Made by a program: the position numbers and the translations under genes
DNA from: Dromiciops gliroides
Lineage: Eukaryota; Chordata; Mammalia; Microbiotheria; Microbiotheriidae
NCBI RefSeq assembly: GCF_019393635.1
Contig: NC_057861.1
Span: forward strand, 76,825,327-76,889,326
Length of the DNA: 64,000 nucleotides
Reading direction: 5' to 3'
Shown: positions 45,530 through 57,235 of the stretch, one piece after another
Layout of the letters: the number at the start of each line of letters is the position of its first letter
Numbering within the stretch: the stretch's first letter is position 1
Notes under the pieces: model-generated
Database searches by the model: none
What the model was told of the DNA's origin: nothing
Seen by the model: only the letters and a program-made list of their open reading frames with translations

Positions 45530-45690
45530 GGCAGGTAGGTGCTATTATTATCCCCATTTTACAGATAAGGAAACTGAGGGAGACAAGTTAAGTGATTTGC
45601 CAAGGGTCACACAGTCATTAAGAGTCTACGGCTGAATTTGAACTCAGGTCTTCCAGACTCCAGGCCTTGCACTAATAATCTTAGTAATAT
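45530..45690 (-). repeat. MIR-type SINE
   Basis: Antisense: CCCCATTTTACAGATAAGGA, GATTTGCCAAGGGTCACACA, GAATTTGAACTCAGGTCTTC. Both young SINEs landed in or beside this element's 3' part. Confidence 0.85.
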
Positions 45691-46619
45691 TAAACTCCAG
45701 AATGAGATGAAACTGCTGAATAGACTGCCACATGGTTTCCCATCACTAGAGGCCTTCCAGAAAAGGTTAGAGAATCACTTCTCGGTTATGTTATAGAAGA
45801 GAGTTCTTATTCCAGTAAGGTTTGTACTACTAGATGGCCTCAGAAGCAGGTTCCAACTCTGAGAGTCTGTGAAAAGAGACTCGGACTAGCTCTCACTGAC
45901 TTCTCTCCCAACTCCAAATCCTGTGATTCATTGCTGCAGGGCTGGGTTTTAGGGCAAGGAAACCCACCTCTGGGATTTTACAATTGCCAGATGTTGGGAA
46001 GTCTCTTCCTAAATTGTTAAGAGAAAGTCTTTTAGAACAGGTCTATCAAACTCTAGGTAGGTGCTTTTTATTGTACCTCCCTTGTCATCATCACTCTCCA
46101 AGATGACTCAAAATTGTCACCTCCAGGCATCATACGGGCCCCTTCTGCCAACTAGGTCAAGAGATGGTTTCAAATTGATTCTTTCCCTCCATCATTGATT
46201 GTCCATCCACTCTTGGGCAGAACATTTAAGGTCATCTGAAATCGTTAAGACTTTGTGGTGGCTTGTTTCCCTGTGGCCTCTTTGAGCTAATACCTTACAC
46301 ACTGTAGGGGTCTGGCATTCTTAGCCCCTGGGGCCTTGTCCCAGCCAAATCAAGGGCTAACTAAGGAGGCCCAGAGCAGTTCCCAAAAGAGGAATTTGGG
46401 TGCTTTGTGAATCAAGTTCCCTTAGTTACATACTGATCCTTTGGGATACACTCTGGCTTTGGTTCTGCCACACAGGAACTATGGATTGCGGAAAGAGTCA
46501 GGTTCTCTGCTCTCCCACACAGATTTCAGTGGGGCTCCAGAGAACTTGTGGCATCTATATTGCTCATAATGCCTAGTTGTGGCATGTACCACTCAATCGT
46601 TTGACTGATTCAGTGCAAT

Positions 46620-47000
46620 TCTGCGAACATTTATTTACTGACATCTGTTTTGTACGGAGTTCTATGCTTGACTACACCAAAGGAGACTCAGTTGATGAAT
46701 ACCTAGGATCACCTTTCATGGAACTTGGTCTAGTTTAGACGCAAAAAGACAAACAAATAGAATCAAATTAGAGGATAAAATTGCATGAGGCAAGGTTGGA
46801 AAAGTAGGTGGCTGTGGCTCCCAGCCTATGGAATTTGAATTTTACTCCTGAAAACCGTAGTGATCTGTTGAAAGGTTTTGAGCAGGAAGATGACATGCAG
46901 AGCTGTGCTTTCAGAAGCCTAATGGGACAGCCTGTGCAGGAGAGAGAATCAGGGAGATCCTTTAGGATGCTACACCAGTCTAGGTGAGAGGGGAGGTATT
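46620..47000 (-). repeat. L2 LINE, 3' part
   Basis: Antisense: AGAATCAAATTAGAGG, TTTGAGCAGGAAGATGACAT, ACACCAGTCTAGGTGAGAGG. Confidence 0.65.
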
Positions 47001-47004
47001 GGAT

Positions 47005-47480
47005 TTAGAATCAGAGGGCCTGAGGTGGAACCTTCACTGCTGCTTAAGACTACCTGTGGGAGAAAAAAAAGAACTGTGGAATATGGATGCACGTTGAACT
47101 CTACTGTTTCTTTTGTTTTGGGTGCTGTTGTTTTTCTTTTTTGAGGTTTTTCCTTTTTGCTCTGATTCTTCTTTCACAACAAGACTAATGTAGAAATATG
47201 CTTAATGTGATTGTACATATATAACCTATATCAGATTACTTGCTGTTTTGAGGAGGGGAGAGTGAGGGAGAAAAATTTGAAACTAGAAATCTTATAAAAA
47301 CAGATGTTGAAAACTATCTCTACATGTAACTGGAAAATAATAAAATACTTTTATAATTAAAAAAAAAAAGACACCTGTGGGACCTTGTCGTTTTCACCTC
47401 TCTGGCCCTGTTTCTTCATCTGTGAAATGAGGATATTGGACTAGATTCTAGATTCTTAAACTGAATGTGGGGGTTGTGAA
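47005..47480 (+). repeat. MIR-type SINE split by an L1
   Basis: 5' part GATTTAGAATCAGAGGGCCT before, and 3' part GTTTCTTCATCTGTGAAATG after, the L1 insertion at 47063-47370. Confidence 0.75.
47063..47370 (+). mobile_element. L1 LINE, 5'-truncated 3' end
   Basis: Starts AAAGAACTGTGGAATATGGA and ends GGAAAATAATAAAATACTTT plus poly(A). Target-site duplication around AGACxACCTGTGGGA (one mismatch). Same subfamily as 6601-7165. Confidence 0.88.
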
Positions 47481-47759
47481 AAATTTGGCAACCATAAAAG
47501 GTTATGTATACCTATTTTAAATACCGCTATACCCAAGGTCACATAAAAATTTCTCAGGTGAAAAGGGGTCGAAAGTGGAAAATATTTAAGAAGCCCTGGA
47601 CTAGATGACATCTAAGGTTTTCCAACTCTAAATTTTGTGATCCTATGATGAGGTGAGGTAGAATGTTTGCAGTAGACATAGAAGGATGAAGGAAACTTTG
47701 TGGAGAAACCTCAAGAAAAACAAATTGGGGACTCATTAGATGTAAAGGATGAGGGAGTC

Positions 47760-49290
47760 GACAGATCCATCTGTAACCCTTAAGTATCTACTGTGTGCCA
47801 GCTCTGGGGATACAAAAAGGCAACAGACAGTCCTTCCTCTCAAAGATTTTACAGTCTTATAGGGAAGACAGCATGCAAATAAAAATACAAATAAGCTATG
47901 TAGAGAATAAATGGGAAATAATAGAGGGAAGGCACTAGAATTAAGAGGAATAGGAAAGACTTCTTGTATGGAGCCAAGAGATGGAATGTCTTATTTGTAG
48001 AGCACCAAGGAGATCAGTGCCACTGGATCAGAGTACATGACAGACAGATGGTGAAATGTAAGAAAACTGGAAAGGTAGGAGGGGGCTAGGTAATAAATAC
48101 CAGAGTATTTTGTATTTGCTACTGGAGACAGTAAGAAGCCAGCAGAGTTTATTGAGGTTAAATCTGCACATTAGGAAAGTCACTTTAGTGGCTGCATACA
48201 GGACGAATTGGAGTGGGGAGAAATCTGAGGCTGTCAGACCCCCAGCAGGCTATTGTAGTGGTCTGGGCATGAGGTGATGGAGGTCTGCACTAGAGCGGTA
48301 GCAGGGTCAAAGGAAAGGAGGGGGCATGTTCAAGAGATGTTGAAAAGGTGAGATTGACAGGCCTTAGCAACAGGTTTGATAGGGGGGATGAAAGATAGGA
48401 GTTGGGGATGACACCTAGGTTATAATTCTTTTCTTTTTTACATGAAAACTGTTTACTACGACAAAGACATTTTTTTACATGAAAACCGTTTACTACGACA
48501 AAGATTTTTTTACATGAAAATTGTTGACTACGACAAAGACATTTTTTTTACATGCAAACTGTTTACTACGACAAAGACATTTTTTTCCCCCAGGTTATAA
48601 TTCTGTGGGACCAGGAGGATAGTGTTGCCTTCTACAGTAATTAGTTAGGAGTTACAGAAGTTAAGGGTTTAGGGGCAAAGGTGAGTTTCTCTTTGGACAT
48701 ACTGAGTTTAAGATGTCTGCTGTACATCTAGTTTGAGATGTCTGAAAGGCACTTGGAAATGTGAGATGAAAAGTCAGCAGCAAGGTTGGCACAGGATAGG
48801 TAGATTTGAGAATCTTCAGCATAGAGATAGTAATTAAATCCATGGGAGCTGATGAGATTACCAAGTAGTATAGAAGGAGAAGGGGACCCAAGCTAGAACC
48901 CTGAGGGACAATTATGGTTAGGGGTCATAGTGTGCATGGGGATACAGCAAAGGAGACTGAGGAGCAGTCAGAGGGATAGAAGAACCAAAAGGAGAGAGTG
49001 GTGTCCCAGAAACCTAGAGAGGAAAGAGGATGATCAACAGTGTCAGGCTGTGGAGAGGTTGAGGAGAAGGAAGATTGAGAAAAGGCCGTTGGATTTGACA
49101 ACTAAGATCTCATTGGTAACTTTTCAGAGAGTGGTGGAATGATGAGGTTGGAAGCTGGACTCTAAAGGATTAAGAAGAATATGAGAGAAAAGAAAGTGGA
49201 AGCATTTCTTGTTGGTGACCTTGTCAAGGAGTTTAGCCACAAAGTGCAGAAGGATATAGGATGATAGTAAAGATGGAATGACCAAGAATT
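47760..49290 (-). mobile_element. L2 LINE with reverse-transcriptase remnant
   Basis: About 1.5 kb in L2 order on the minus strand. Translated pieces show LLHFVAKLLDKVTNKKCFHF, SHILLNPLESSFQPHHSTTL (RT entry region) and, further on, GPLLLLYYLV (the RT block before the YADD region), with stops and frameshifts between. The 3' UTR end is at left. The 162-bp repeat insert at 48430-48591 interrupts it. Confidence 0.8.
48430..48591 (-). repeat. Insert of four ~37-bp units with target-site duplication
   Basis: Units begin at TACATG near 48439, 48477, 48511 and 48549 (spacings 38, 34 and 38). Each carries GTTTACTACGACAAAGA and a T-run of six to eight. AGGTTATAATTCT stands on both sides (48417-48429, 48592-48604). 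On the minus strand each unit ends in an A-run and the whole ends in A-rich DNA. Confidence 0.8.
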
Positions 49291-49732
49291 CACAATGACT
49301 GAAGGAGCACCCCATCCACTTGCCTCCTCCTTTGTTTTCTCTTCCCAACTTTTCCAGGAAAACGAAGGACAGGAAATTGATGATGGCTCCTATCTAGGAG
49401 GAGGATATCAAGCCACAACCCATTACATAGTGGCTTCAATAGGTATGCTAGAAACTATGTGGTTCAAAAAAAAAAAAGAAAAGAAACTATGTGCTTCAGA
49501 GCTTTAAATTCTAGGCTGTCCAAGTGGAGTAGTCTCAGCCTCCAGAAGCTTATTGGTATTTCCAGCTTCTAGCAGGATACCCAGGAGGTCGGCCTTGGCC
49601 TCCAGTCATGACATCCATTCCTCCATATCCATCCTAGCCTGGAGCACCCCTTTCCTACCATTTGCCTTGTCCTTTATTCTCTATAATTCTCTGTGATACC
49701 ATTAAACAAACATTTATTAAGAGGCTATTGTT

Positions 49733-49876
49733 GGGGCAGCTAGGTGGTGCAGTGGATAAAGCACCAGCCCTGGATTCAGGAGTAGCTGAGTTCAAATCCG
49801 GCCTCAGACACTTGACACTTACTGGCTGTGTGACCCTGGGCAAGTCACTTAACCCCCATTGCCCTGGAAAAAAAAA
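49733..49876 (+). mobile_element. CORE-SINE, first of a tandem pair
   Basis: Full-length. Flanked left by AGAGGCTATTGTTG and right by AGAGCCTATTGTTG. Confidence 0.92.
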
Positions 49877-49888
49877 GAGCCTATTGTT

Positions 49889-50035
49889 GGGGCAGCTAGG
49901 TGGTGCAGTGGATAGAGCAATGGCCCTGGAGTCAGGAGGACCTGAGTTCAAATGTGACCTCAGACACTTAACACTAGCTGTGTGACCCTGGGCAAGTCAC
50001 TTAACCCCAATTGCCTCAAAAACAAAGAGGGGGGG
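49889..50035 (+). mobile_element. CORE-SINE, second of a tandem pair
   Basis: Full-length. Left duplication AGAGCCTATTGTTG is shared with the first SINE; right copy is AGAGCCTATTG. Confidence 0.92.
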
Positions 50036-51049
50036 AAAGAGCCTATTGTATGCAAAACCCTGTACTGAACACTGAGAAAAACAAAGTTTAATTGACACAT
50101 GCTTCCTACTTAAAAGGAGTTTAAAGTCTAGTAGAGTAATAAGAAGCAACTATAAACAGCATTATGTGAAAAGTGTTGTTTAAGGTGAGAAGGCAAAAAT
50201 TGTTCCTCCTTGGGAGATCAAGGAAGACATCATGGAGGAAATAACATTTGAATTGGGCTTTAAAAACTTCGTAGTAGTTCAGCAGGTTAAGACATTTTGC
50301 ACCAGATGACTCCTGAGGTCTCTTTCAATTCTGTGATTCCCTGGAACAGTGTACAAGGACTAGTTGTCTTTGATACTTCTAAAGACAGAATCCCAAAAAT
50401 GATGAAACCTGCCTGGGTTGGGGCTCTGGGATCAGGGAGAGGTGGTTGGCCTAGGGCCTGTCCCATCTCAGTCTTCTGTTTATAGTTTCCTTGAGGTGCT
50501 TTGGTACACTGTGCACCTACTCTGTGGTAGCCTGCCAAGCTAGGGATGTCTATCAGTGCAAGCCCTGGGGAGCGACTGTACTCCCTAGAACACAGAGGGG
50601 TAGAGTTTTGTTAATGGAAAACATTATTTCTTTCTTTTTTCCCCTTTCTTTTTTTTTTTTAAAAGAATGAGGAATCCAATTGACTTTAGTGCCAGAAAAA
50701 AATGTATGTCCCTTAACACAAATTTATAAGTTTTCTTTTATTAGATAGGAATTGTATAATCTAGTGTGTTTTTCTTTTTCTCTTCACTGCCAGGAAGCCC
50801 AGACCTTTTAATTTAGGATTTAACTCATCCCAGGTTTCTGATGACACTTTTTTCTTCCTCTTTGAACTTTTGTTGTTTTTATTTATCAGTCAGCCATAAT
50901 TTCAGGTCACCCAAAGGACAATGGACCTCATGCAGTATACATAAAAAGACTGAAACATATTATCAGTGGAGAATTGCACATAAAAGGCATCTTCAAAGAG
51001 ATAAATAATCCAAAAAGGGAAGTGGACTGGTTGTGTAGTAAGGTTGAAG

Positions 51050-51290
51050 CAACAAGTATTTATTAAATACTTATTATGTGCCAGGGACACCCAAATGCTT
51101 TATTAATGGGAACTGATGAGATCACCTAGTATAGAAAGAAAAGGGAAGAGGGCCCCAGACAGATCATTAAGGGATACCCTCAGTTAGTTACAGGGCATTA
51201 AAGGATGAACATCCAGCAAAAACCAAGCAGTCAGGTAGAAAAACCAAGAGAGAACAGTTTTAGGCGAACCCAAAGGGGAGAGAGTATCCT
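51050..51290 (-). repeat. L2 LINE fragment
   Basis: Antisense: TATTATGTGCCAGGGACACC, GAACTGATGAGATCACCTAG, CCAAGCAGTCAGGTAGAAAA; a short rearranged copy. Confidence 0.65.
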
Positions 51291-51294
51291 GGTC

Positions 51295-52880
51295 AGTCAA
51301 TTAATAAACATTTATTAAGCACTTACTATGTGCTAGACACTGTGCTAAGTGTAAGGGATACAAAAAAAGGCAAAAGGAGTCCCTATTCTCCAGGAACTCA
51401 CAGTCTCCTGGAAGAGATGGCATGCAAACAAACAACATACAAACAAGTTTGGTCAAACAGGATGGACTGAAGAGAATCAACAGAGAAGGCACCAAAATGA
51501 AGGGAGATCAGGAAGAGCTTCCTGTAGAAGGTGGGATTTTAGCTGGGCCTGGAAAGAAGCCAGGAGGCAGAGATGAGGAGGGAGAGCATTCCAGGCGTAG
51601 AGGACAGCCAGGGAAATCATATGGAATTGGGAGGTGGAGTCTTGTCTATGAAGAACAGCAAAAAGACCAGTGTCACTGGATGACAGAGTACATGGGGGGA
51701 GTCAAGTAGAAGACTAGAAAGCTTGGAGGGGAGCTGGATTATGAGAGACTTTGAATGTCAAACTGAAGATTTTACATTTGAGCCAGCAAATGTAGGAAGC
51801 CAGTGGAGTTTATCGAATAGGGGAAGTGACATGATCATACCCTTGCTTTAGGAAGATCACTTTGACACCTGAATGGAGGAGGGAGAGACCTGAAGCAGTC
51901 TAACCCATTAGCAGGCTATTGTAATAGCCCAGATGTGAGGGGATAAGGGCCTGCACCAGGGTCGTGTTTGTGTCAGAGGAGATAAAGGTGAACATTTGAG
52001 ACATGTTGCAAAGGTAAAACAACAAACAGGCCTTGGCAACAAATTACATGGGAGGGGTTGAGAGTGAGGAACTGAGAATGACGCCCAGGTTGGGAGACTG
52101 GGAGGATGATTTGAAAATCATCCGAAAGGAGACCATTGAATCCAGGAGAACTTATGAAACCACCAAATGAAACAGAAGAAAGGGACCCAGGACAGACACC
52201 TGTGGGACACCCATAGTTAGCAAATGTCAGCTGGATCCAGCAAAAGAGACTAGATGAAGTCTGATAGGCAGGAAAAGAACCAAGAGTGAATAGTATCCTG
52301 AAAATCTAGAGAGGAGAATGTATCAAGGAGAGGATGACTGACAGTGTCAGAGGCTGCAGAGGTCAAAGAAAATGAAAACTGAGAAAAGACCATTAGATTT
52401 GTCGATTGAGAGGTCTTTAGTTACTTTGAAGAGACGTTTCCGTTGAATGGTGAGTTCAGAAGCCAGACTAGAGAGAATTAAGAAGAAAGTGAGAGGAAAG
52501 GAAGTGTAAATTCCAACTGTAGGTGGCTTTCTCAGGGAGTTTTATCCACAAAAGAGAGGGGGGAAGAGATCAAGTCAGGATTTTTGGAGGATGAGGAATC
52601 TGGAAATAATTGTAGGCAGTAGGAAAAAAGCCAATAGACAGGGAGAAATTGAAGATAAGAGTGGAGATGACAGAAGGATCAATTTGATAGAGGAGACAGG
52701 ATTGAATGGGATCCTTTGAATAAATAGGATTTACCTAGACAAGGAGAAGGGCTGCCACATTATGTTAAATGTAGGCGAAGTTAAAGATAGTAGCAGAAGG
52801 CATCTGGGAGATAGGAGTTTAGGAGGAAAGAAGAGGAAGCTCAGAATATAACCTGGTTTGTTTTGGGTTTTGTTTTTCAG
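51295..52880 (-). mobile_element. L2 LINE with reverse-transcriptase remnant
   Basis: Long antisense copy from the 3' end (TTAATAAACATTTATTAAGC) through GGAACTCACAGTCTCCTGGA, AGGAAGATCACTTTGACACC and AGCAGGCTATTGTAATAGCC into the RT region (GTGTCAGAGGCTGCAGAGGT, CATTAGATTTGTCGATTGAG, TTGAATGGTGAGTTCAGAAG). No open frame. Confidence 0.8.
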
Positions 52881-53151
52881 GCAAGGTTCTAAGCTCAGAA
52901 GAATGGGAATTGGGGGAGCTAGCTGTAGGAGATTTGAGAAGGGATGAAAGGGTTTGTTTGGAAAAGCTGCTCTCCTGTTAGTCAGTTAGGAAGGTGTAAA
53001 AGGATTGCCTTTCTATACTGAGGACCCAACTGAAATTGTATAGCGTAAATTTATTGTGGCTAAAAGTGCCAACCACTAATGCAGAGAAGTCAAGAGGGAA
53101 AAAGATGGAGAAGAGGACATTAGATTTGTCAATTAAGAGATTATTAGTGGG

Positions 53152-53299
53152 GGCAGCTAGGTGGCACAGTGGATAAAGCACCAGCCCTGGATTCAGCAGT
53201 ACCTGAATTCAAATCGGGCCTCAGACACTTGACACTTACTAGCTGTGTGACCCTGGGCAAGTCACTTAACCACCATTGCCTCACCCCCCCAAAAAAAAT
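53152..53299 (+). mobile_element. CORE-SINE
   Basis: Full-length; C-rich then A-rich tail. ATTATTAGT / ATATTAGT flanks. Confidence 0.9.
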
Positions 53300-53408
53300 A
53301 TTAGTAATTTTGGAAAAACCAGTTTCAGTTAAATAATGACGTAGGAAGCCAGATTGGAGAGGGTTTAGAAGAGAGTAAGAAAAGAGAAAAAGGCATCAAG
53401 TGTAAATG

Positions 53409-53571
53409 GTTTTTTGGGAGGGGGAGGGGGGGATTTTTTTTGGTGAGGCAATTGGAGTTAAGTGACTTGACCAGGGCCACACAGCTAGTAATTGTTAAGT
53501 GTCTGAGGCCAGATTTGAACTGAGATCCTCCTGGATCCAGGGCTCTATTCACTGTGCCACCTAGCTGCCCC
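53409..53571 (-). mobile_element. CORE-SINE
   Basis: Antisense copy with G/T-rich tail; AAGTGTAAATG and AAGTGTACATG flank it. Confidence 0.9.
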
Positions 53572-53861
53572 AAGTGTACATGATTTTTTTTAAAGGAGTT
53601 GGCAGCGAAGGTAGGAGAAATATAGGCTGGTAACTGTAAGGATGGTAGGGTACCTGTAGGAGCATTGACTACAAAGAGACAGTTCAACCTTTATTCCCAA
53701 GAAGATTTAGGGGAAAGGCATACAGACCCTTGGAGAGGATCATTATGGCAACAGGCCCCCAGGAAATATGGTGGCCCATATCAGTCACACTGTCTTGAAG
53801 GACTGTTAAGCAAGACATATGAGGATGACATTTGGTATAGAAAATAATCTCACTTTCTTCT

Positions 53862-54015
53862 TTTTCTTTTTTCTTTTTTTGTGGGGCAATGGGGGTTAAG
53901 TGACTTGCCCAGGGTCACACAGCTAGTAAGTGTCAAATGTCTGAGGCCGGACCCGAACTCAGGTACTCCTGAATCCAGGGCCAGTGCTTTATCCACTGCT
54001 CCACCTAGCCGCCCC
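53862..54015 (-). mobile_element. CORE-SINE
   Basis: Antisense full-length copy; perfect duplication CTCACTTTCTTCT. Confidence 0.93.
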
Positions 54016-54122
54016 TCACTTTCTTCTACTACTGAGTTTTCTGCATCTTGAGAGAAAGTCTTATTCGTTCGCTTGTTAGTTGTACCTCTAGTAACTTCTA
54101 ACTTTAAAATCCTATAAGTGGG

Positions 54123-54274
54123 GGGGGCAGCTAGGTGGCGCAGTGGATAGAGCACTGGCCCTGGAGTCAGGAGTACCTGAGTTCAAATCCGGCCTCAGAC
54201 ACTTGACACCTACTAGCTGTGTGACCCTGGGCAAGTCACTTAACCCTCATTGCCCTGCAAAAAAATAAAAAATA
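54123..54274 (+). mobile_element. CORE-SINE
   Basis: Full-length, close to consensus; duplication AAAATCCTATAA. Only about 110 bp from the antisense SINE on its left. Confidence 0.93.
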
Positions 54275-56079
54275 AAATCCTATAACTAATGAATAACCAA
54301 TCATGTCATGGAGGCTGTCCTGTTTCAGAGAAACAGAACTATCTAGTCCTACCAAGATGGAAGGATTTGATATTTATTTCTGATGTCTGTCTTCCAAGGA
54401 CTATCCCAGCCGAGTTCAGAGAGGTTTGTTACCAGATTGTCTGTGGTATGGTGACTTTGCTGGTCACAGCAGCTCTCAAGGACTAAGTTGTAAGTTGGAG
54501 ATAGGGTATGATTTATAGTCAGTGGAGGAAATGCTCGTGCTGGCAAAATCACAGATCTCTGAAATATTGAAGTATAGATTTCTTATTAAGTATAGACACT
54601 GGTGGAGGGGATGCCTGTAATGATGAAATCACAAATCCATCTTAATTAAATATTGCTTGATTGTGTGAGCACCCTCAAATTCTTTTTGCAAGTTAAGTAC
54701 AGTGCAATACCCAAGGGTCCATGCAGATGCCATCAGCATTGGTGCTCACTTTAGAAACACACTTCACAGCTCTGCTATCCATTTACTAAATGTATGATGT
54801 GACGGAACAACATTCTGTGATGTCTGTACCCTGAGCTAGCCTGGTTCTTGTATATACAGTCTGTCACCAGGTCAATACTCAAAGCCTTTCCAAATAACCA
54901 ACGGCTACCAGACTGGTATATCCTTCAAGAACTCAGGATCACCTCTTCACAATGATGAGGTATTAGAAGAGGACTTTAGTGGAGTCAGCATAAGTCTTAA
55001 AGAAACAAAATTAATTTTCTGCTTCTCATATCAGAGGATGTGACAGCTTTCCAGTAAGTTTCCCTAGGTCCCAATATTTCTTTGTCCATCTTCCACAGTT
55101 AGCCCCATTTTAGTCCTCAAGCAGATGTGGACTACTGACTGCCACTCATTGCCTTAATTTACCTGGAGCTGTCTAGTTCAGATACAAGGAGATTTGATGC
55201 CGTTTTGTCTTCTCTGAAGATTCTGGCTCATGCTTATTTTCTGGAAAGTCTCATGTACACTTCCCCAATTTTAAATTATACTAGATAGATCCCATAGCAA
55301 CATTGTTTGTTTGTGACCCTGAGAAACATATTCTCTACCAAACTTTTCTCTTTTTTCCTGCTGAACTTCATGTATCCAATTATTTCACGCATGATAATTT
55401 TTACAAGCAAATTAGTTGTTTGCATTCTCAGAGGCTTTCCCTTAAGCTTCAATTTCCTTCTAGTTTCATATATAGCAAAAATTGTCAAAATCAGTGTCAT
55501 TTTCTTCCTCCAAAGGTATATCTTCTTGGTCACTGGATAAGGATCTCACATTTACAGTATGAACAGCTATGTTAAAGTATATAAACTTATTCTCTTAGCA
55601 CTTTTCCTTCTGTTGTCACAGCAGAAACCAGAAGAGGGCCACATTAGACTGAGGTCTGTTTTGCACTTTTCTTTTGTTTCAGGGATTACTAACACAAAAG
55701 TATTTGTTATTGAATGGCCTATTGGCAATAAGCCTTTTCATACTTAACCAGGTCTTTCCTCATATGTCTGGGACCACACTCAAAATCTTTCCATCATGGT
55801 AGAACCTTCCAGAGTATACATGCCACTGGCATAGTCCTTAAAACCCTACATCAGTTGTATGTCACAGTGAGGTATGTATCAGAGTGGGATTTGGGGGAAG
55901 TTAGTAGTATAAAAGATACTAAAGCATATGAGCATTTCCTACTGACATTTTTTCTTTGAATTGAAGGAAGAGGGTAGTTCAGTGGCTTCAGAATTTAGTC
56001 TCTTCTCTGGACCTTATAAACTGGCATTCAATAGTACCAGGCTTTTTCTTTTTCTTTTTTTTAAAAATTATGGTTTTCA

Positions 56080-56224
56080 GGGGCAGCTAGATGGTGCAGT
56101 GGTTAAAGCACCAGCCCTGAATTCAGGAGTACCTGAGTTCAAATCCGGCCTCAGACACTTGACACTTACTAGCTGTGTGACCCTGGGCAAGTCACTTAAC
56201 CCCCATTGCCTACCCAAAAAAAAA
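56080..56224 (+). mobile_element. CORE-SINE
   Basis: Full-length; perfect duplication AAATTATGGTTTTCAG. Confidence 0.93.
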
Positions 56225-56239
56225 TTATGGTTTTCAGAG

Positions 56240-57235
56240 GATCCTGTGATTCTTAAATTAGCTCTTTTTTACCTGTTTTTTTTTTTGTTAGCTGTTCAGA
56301 TATCTTACATTTTCTTTTAATTTTTCAGTCACTTAATTTTGTCCTAATATTTGTTTCATAAAGTCATTAATTTCTTGCTCTATTTTGATTTTTAAGGAGT
56401 CTGTTATTTGAGTAGGATTTACCACTTTCTCTTCTAAACTGTATCCTCCTAATTCTTTCTTCCAGAGCTTTTATTTCATTTATTTTCTTTTGCCATTTCT
56501 TCTTAGTATTCATGTAGTCCTTGTGGAAAATCCATTCTCTCCCCCTTCCCCTTTTAGTCTGCTATTAGTTGCTGTAGAATCACTCTCCTTTTTGGAGTCC
56601 TTTAAAGCTGTAATAATTTTTAATATTGGCTGGTATCTTTTTTTTCGTTTACTCCTCTCTAACATTAGTCTTTAATTGGGGCTTGTGTCAGGGCTGGGCT
56701 CCCCCTCCACTATCCTTTTGGATGGGATGGTCTGCCCTGCTTGATCTTACCCTGGATCATCTGGGCACTTTCCAGGGTCAAGTCCCCCTGGATTTTTAAG
56801 GTTTAGAAAGCTGTATCTTCAGGATCCTCTGGAATGTCTTAGGATAGAATATTAGAAACATCTGGGTACCTGAACTATCTCGGGCTAATTGCTGCTGCTC
56901 TGTGGTTTACAGTGTTCCCACCCTGGGGCTTTCTTAGGGGAACCCTCCACTTCTGCTGCCTCTAGATACAGCCCTGCAAGCCATACATGTCTCTGGCCAG
57001 TTTGTGGTTCTACCGGAAGACGGTCAGTTTGTTTGCTGGTGCTGGTTTTGCTTGTGGACCCCTTTCTATTGCCCATGGTCTTCTAGCTGATTTTTGTGTA
57101 GTTCTGGGGTAGAAGATAGCAAATATAGCTTCTCATTGGACTTCTCTCTCATTCATTCTGCTGTGAGAAGGCTTGTAGGAGCTGGATCTCCCACTGTTCA
57201 GGCAGCTATTTTAGCCAAAAGATTGAGTAGTTGGC
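56240..57235 (-). mobile_element. L1 LINE, 5' part (5' UTR and ORF1 start)
   Basis: Antisense to the plus strand. 56290-56660 corresponds to the ORF1 coiled-coil region (TATTCATGTAGTCCTTGTGG, AAAATCCATTCTC, also present sense at 26460). 56690-57235 is GC-richer and fits the L1 5' UTR by position. No intact ORF. Assignment of the 5' UTR is inference. Confidence 0.55.

Larger units (their letters stand above)
49700..50275 (-). repeat. L2 LINE 3' part split by two SINEs
   Basis: Antisense: AACAAACATTTATTAAGAGG, then after the SINEs CAAAACCCTGTACTGAACAC, GGAGTTTAAAGTCTAGTAGA, GGAGGAAATAACATTTGAAT. Confidence 0.72.
53085..53665 (-). repeat. L2 LINE, partial RT region, split by two SINEs
   Basis: Antisense: ACATTAGATTTGTCAATTAA, then TAGGAAGCCAGATTGGAGAG and AAAGGAGTTGGCAGC. 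It repeats the part of L2 already present at about 52390-52560. Confidence 0.65.

Noticed and set aside
48430-48591. CRISPR-like array
   Set aside because: Units are contiguous without spacers, the genome is mammalian, and the block is bounded by a retroposition-type duplication.
49124-49348. 74-codon minus-strand ORF as a host gene
   Set aside because: It matches the L2 reverse-transcriptase region and lies in a decayed L2.
53665-53847. 60-codon ORF (MTTKRQFNLYSQEDLGER...)
   Set aside because: No recognised similarity, no promoter or splice support, and length is within chance.
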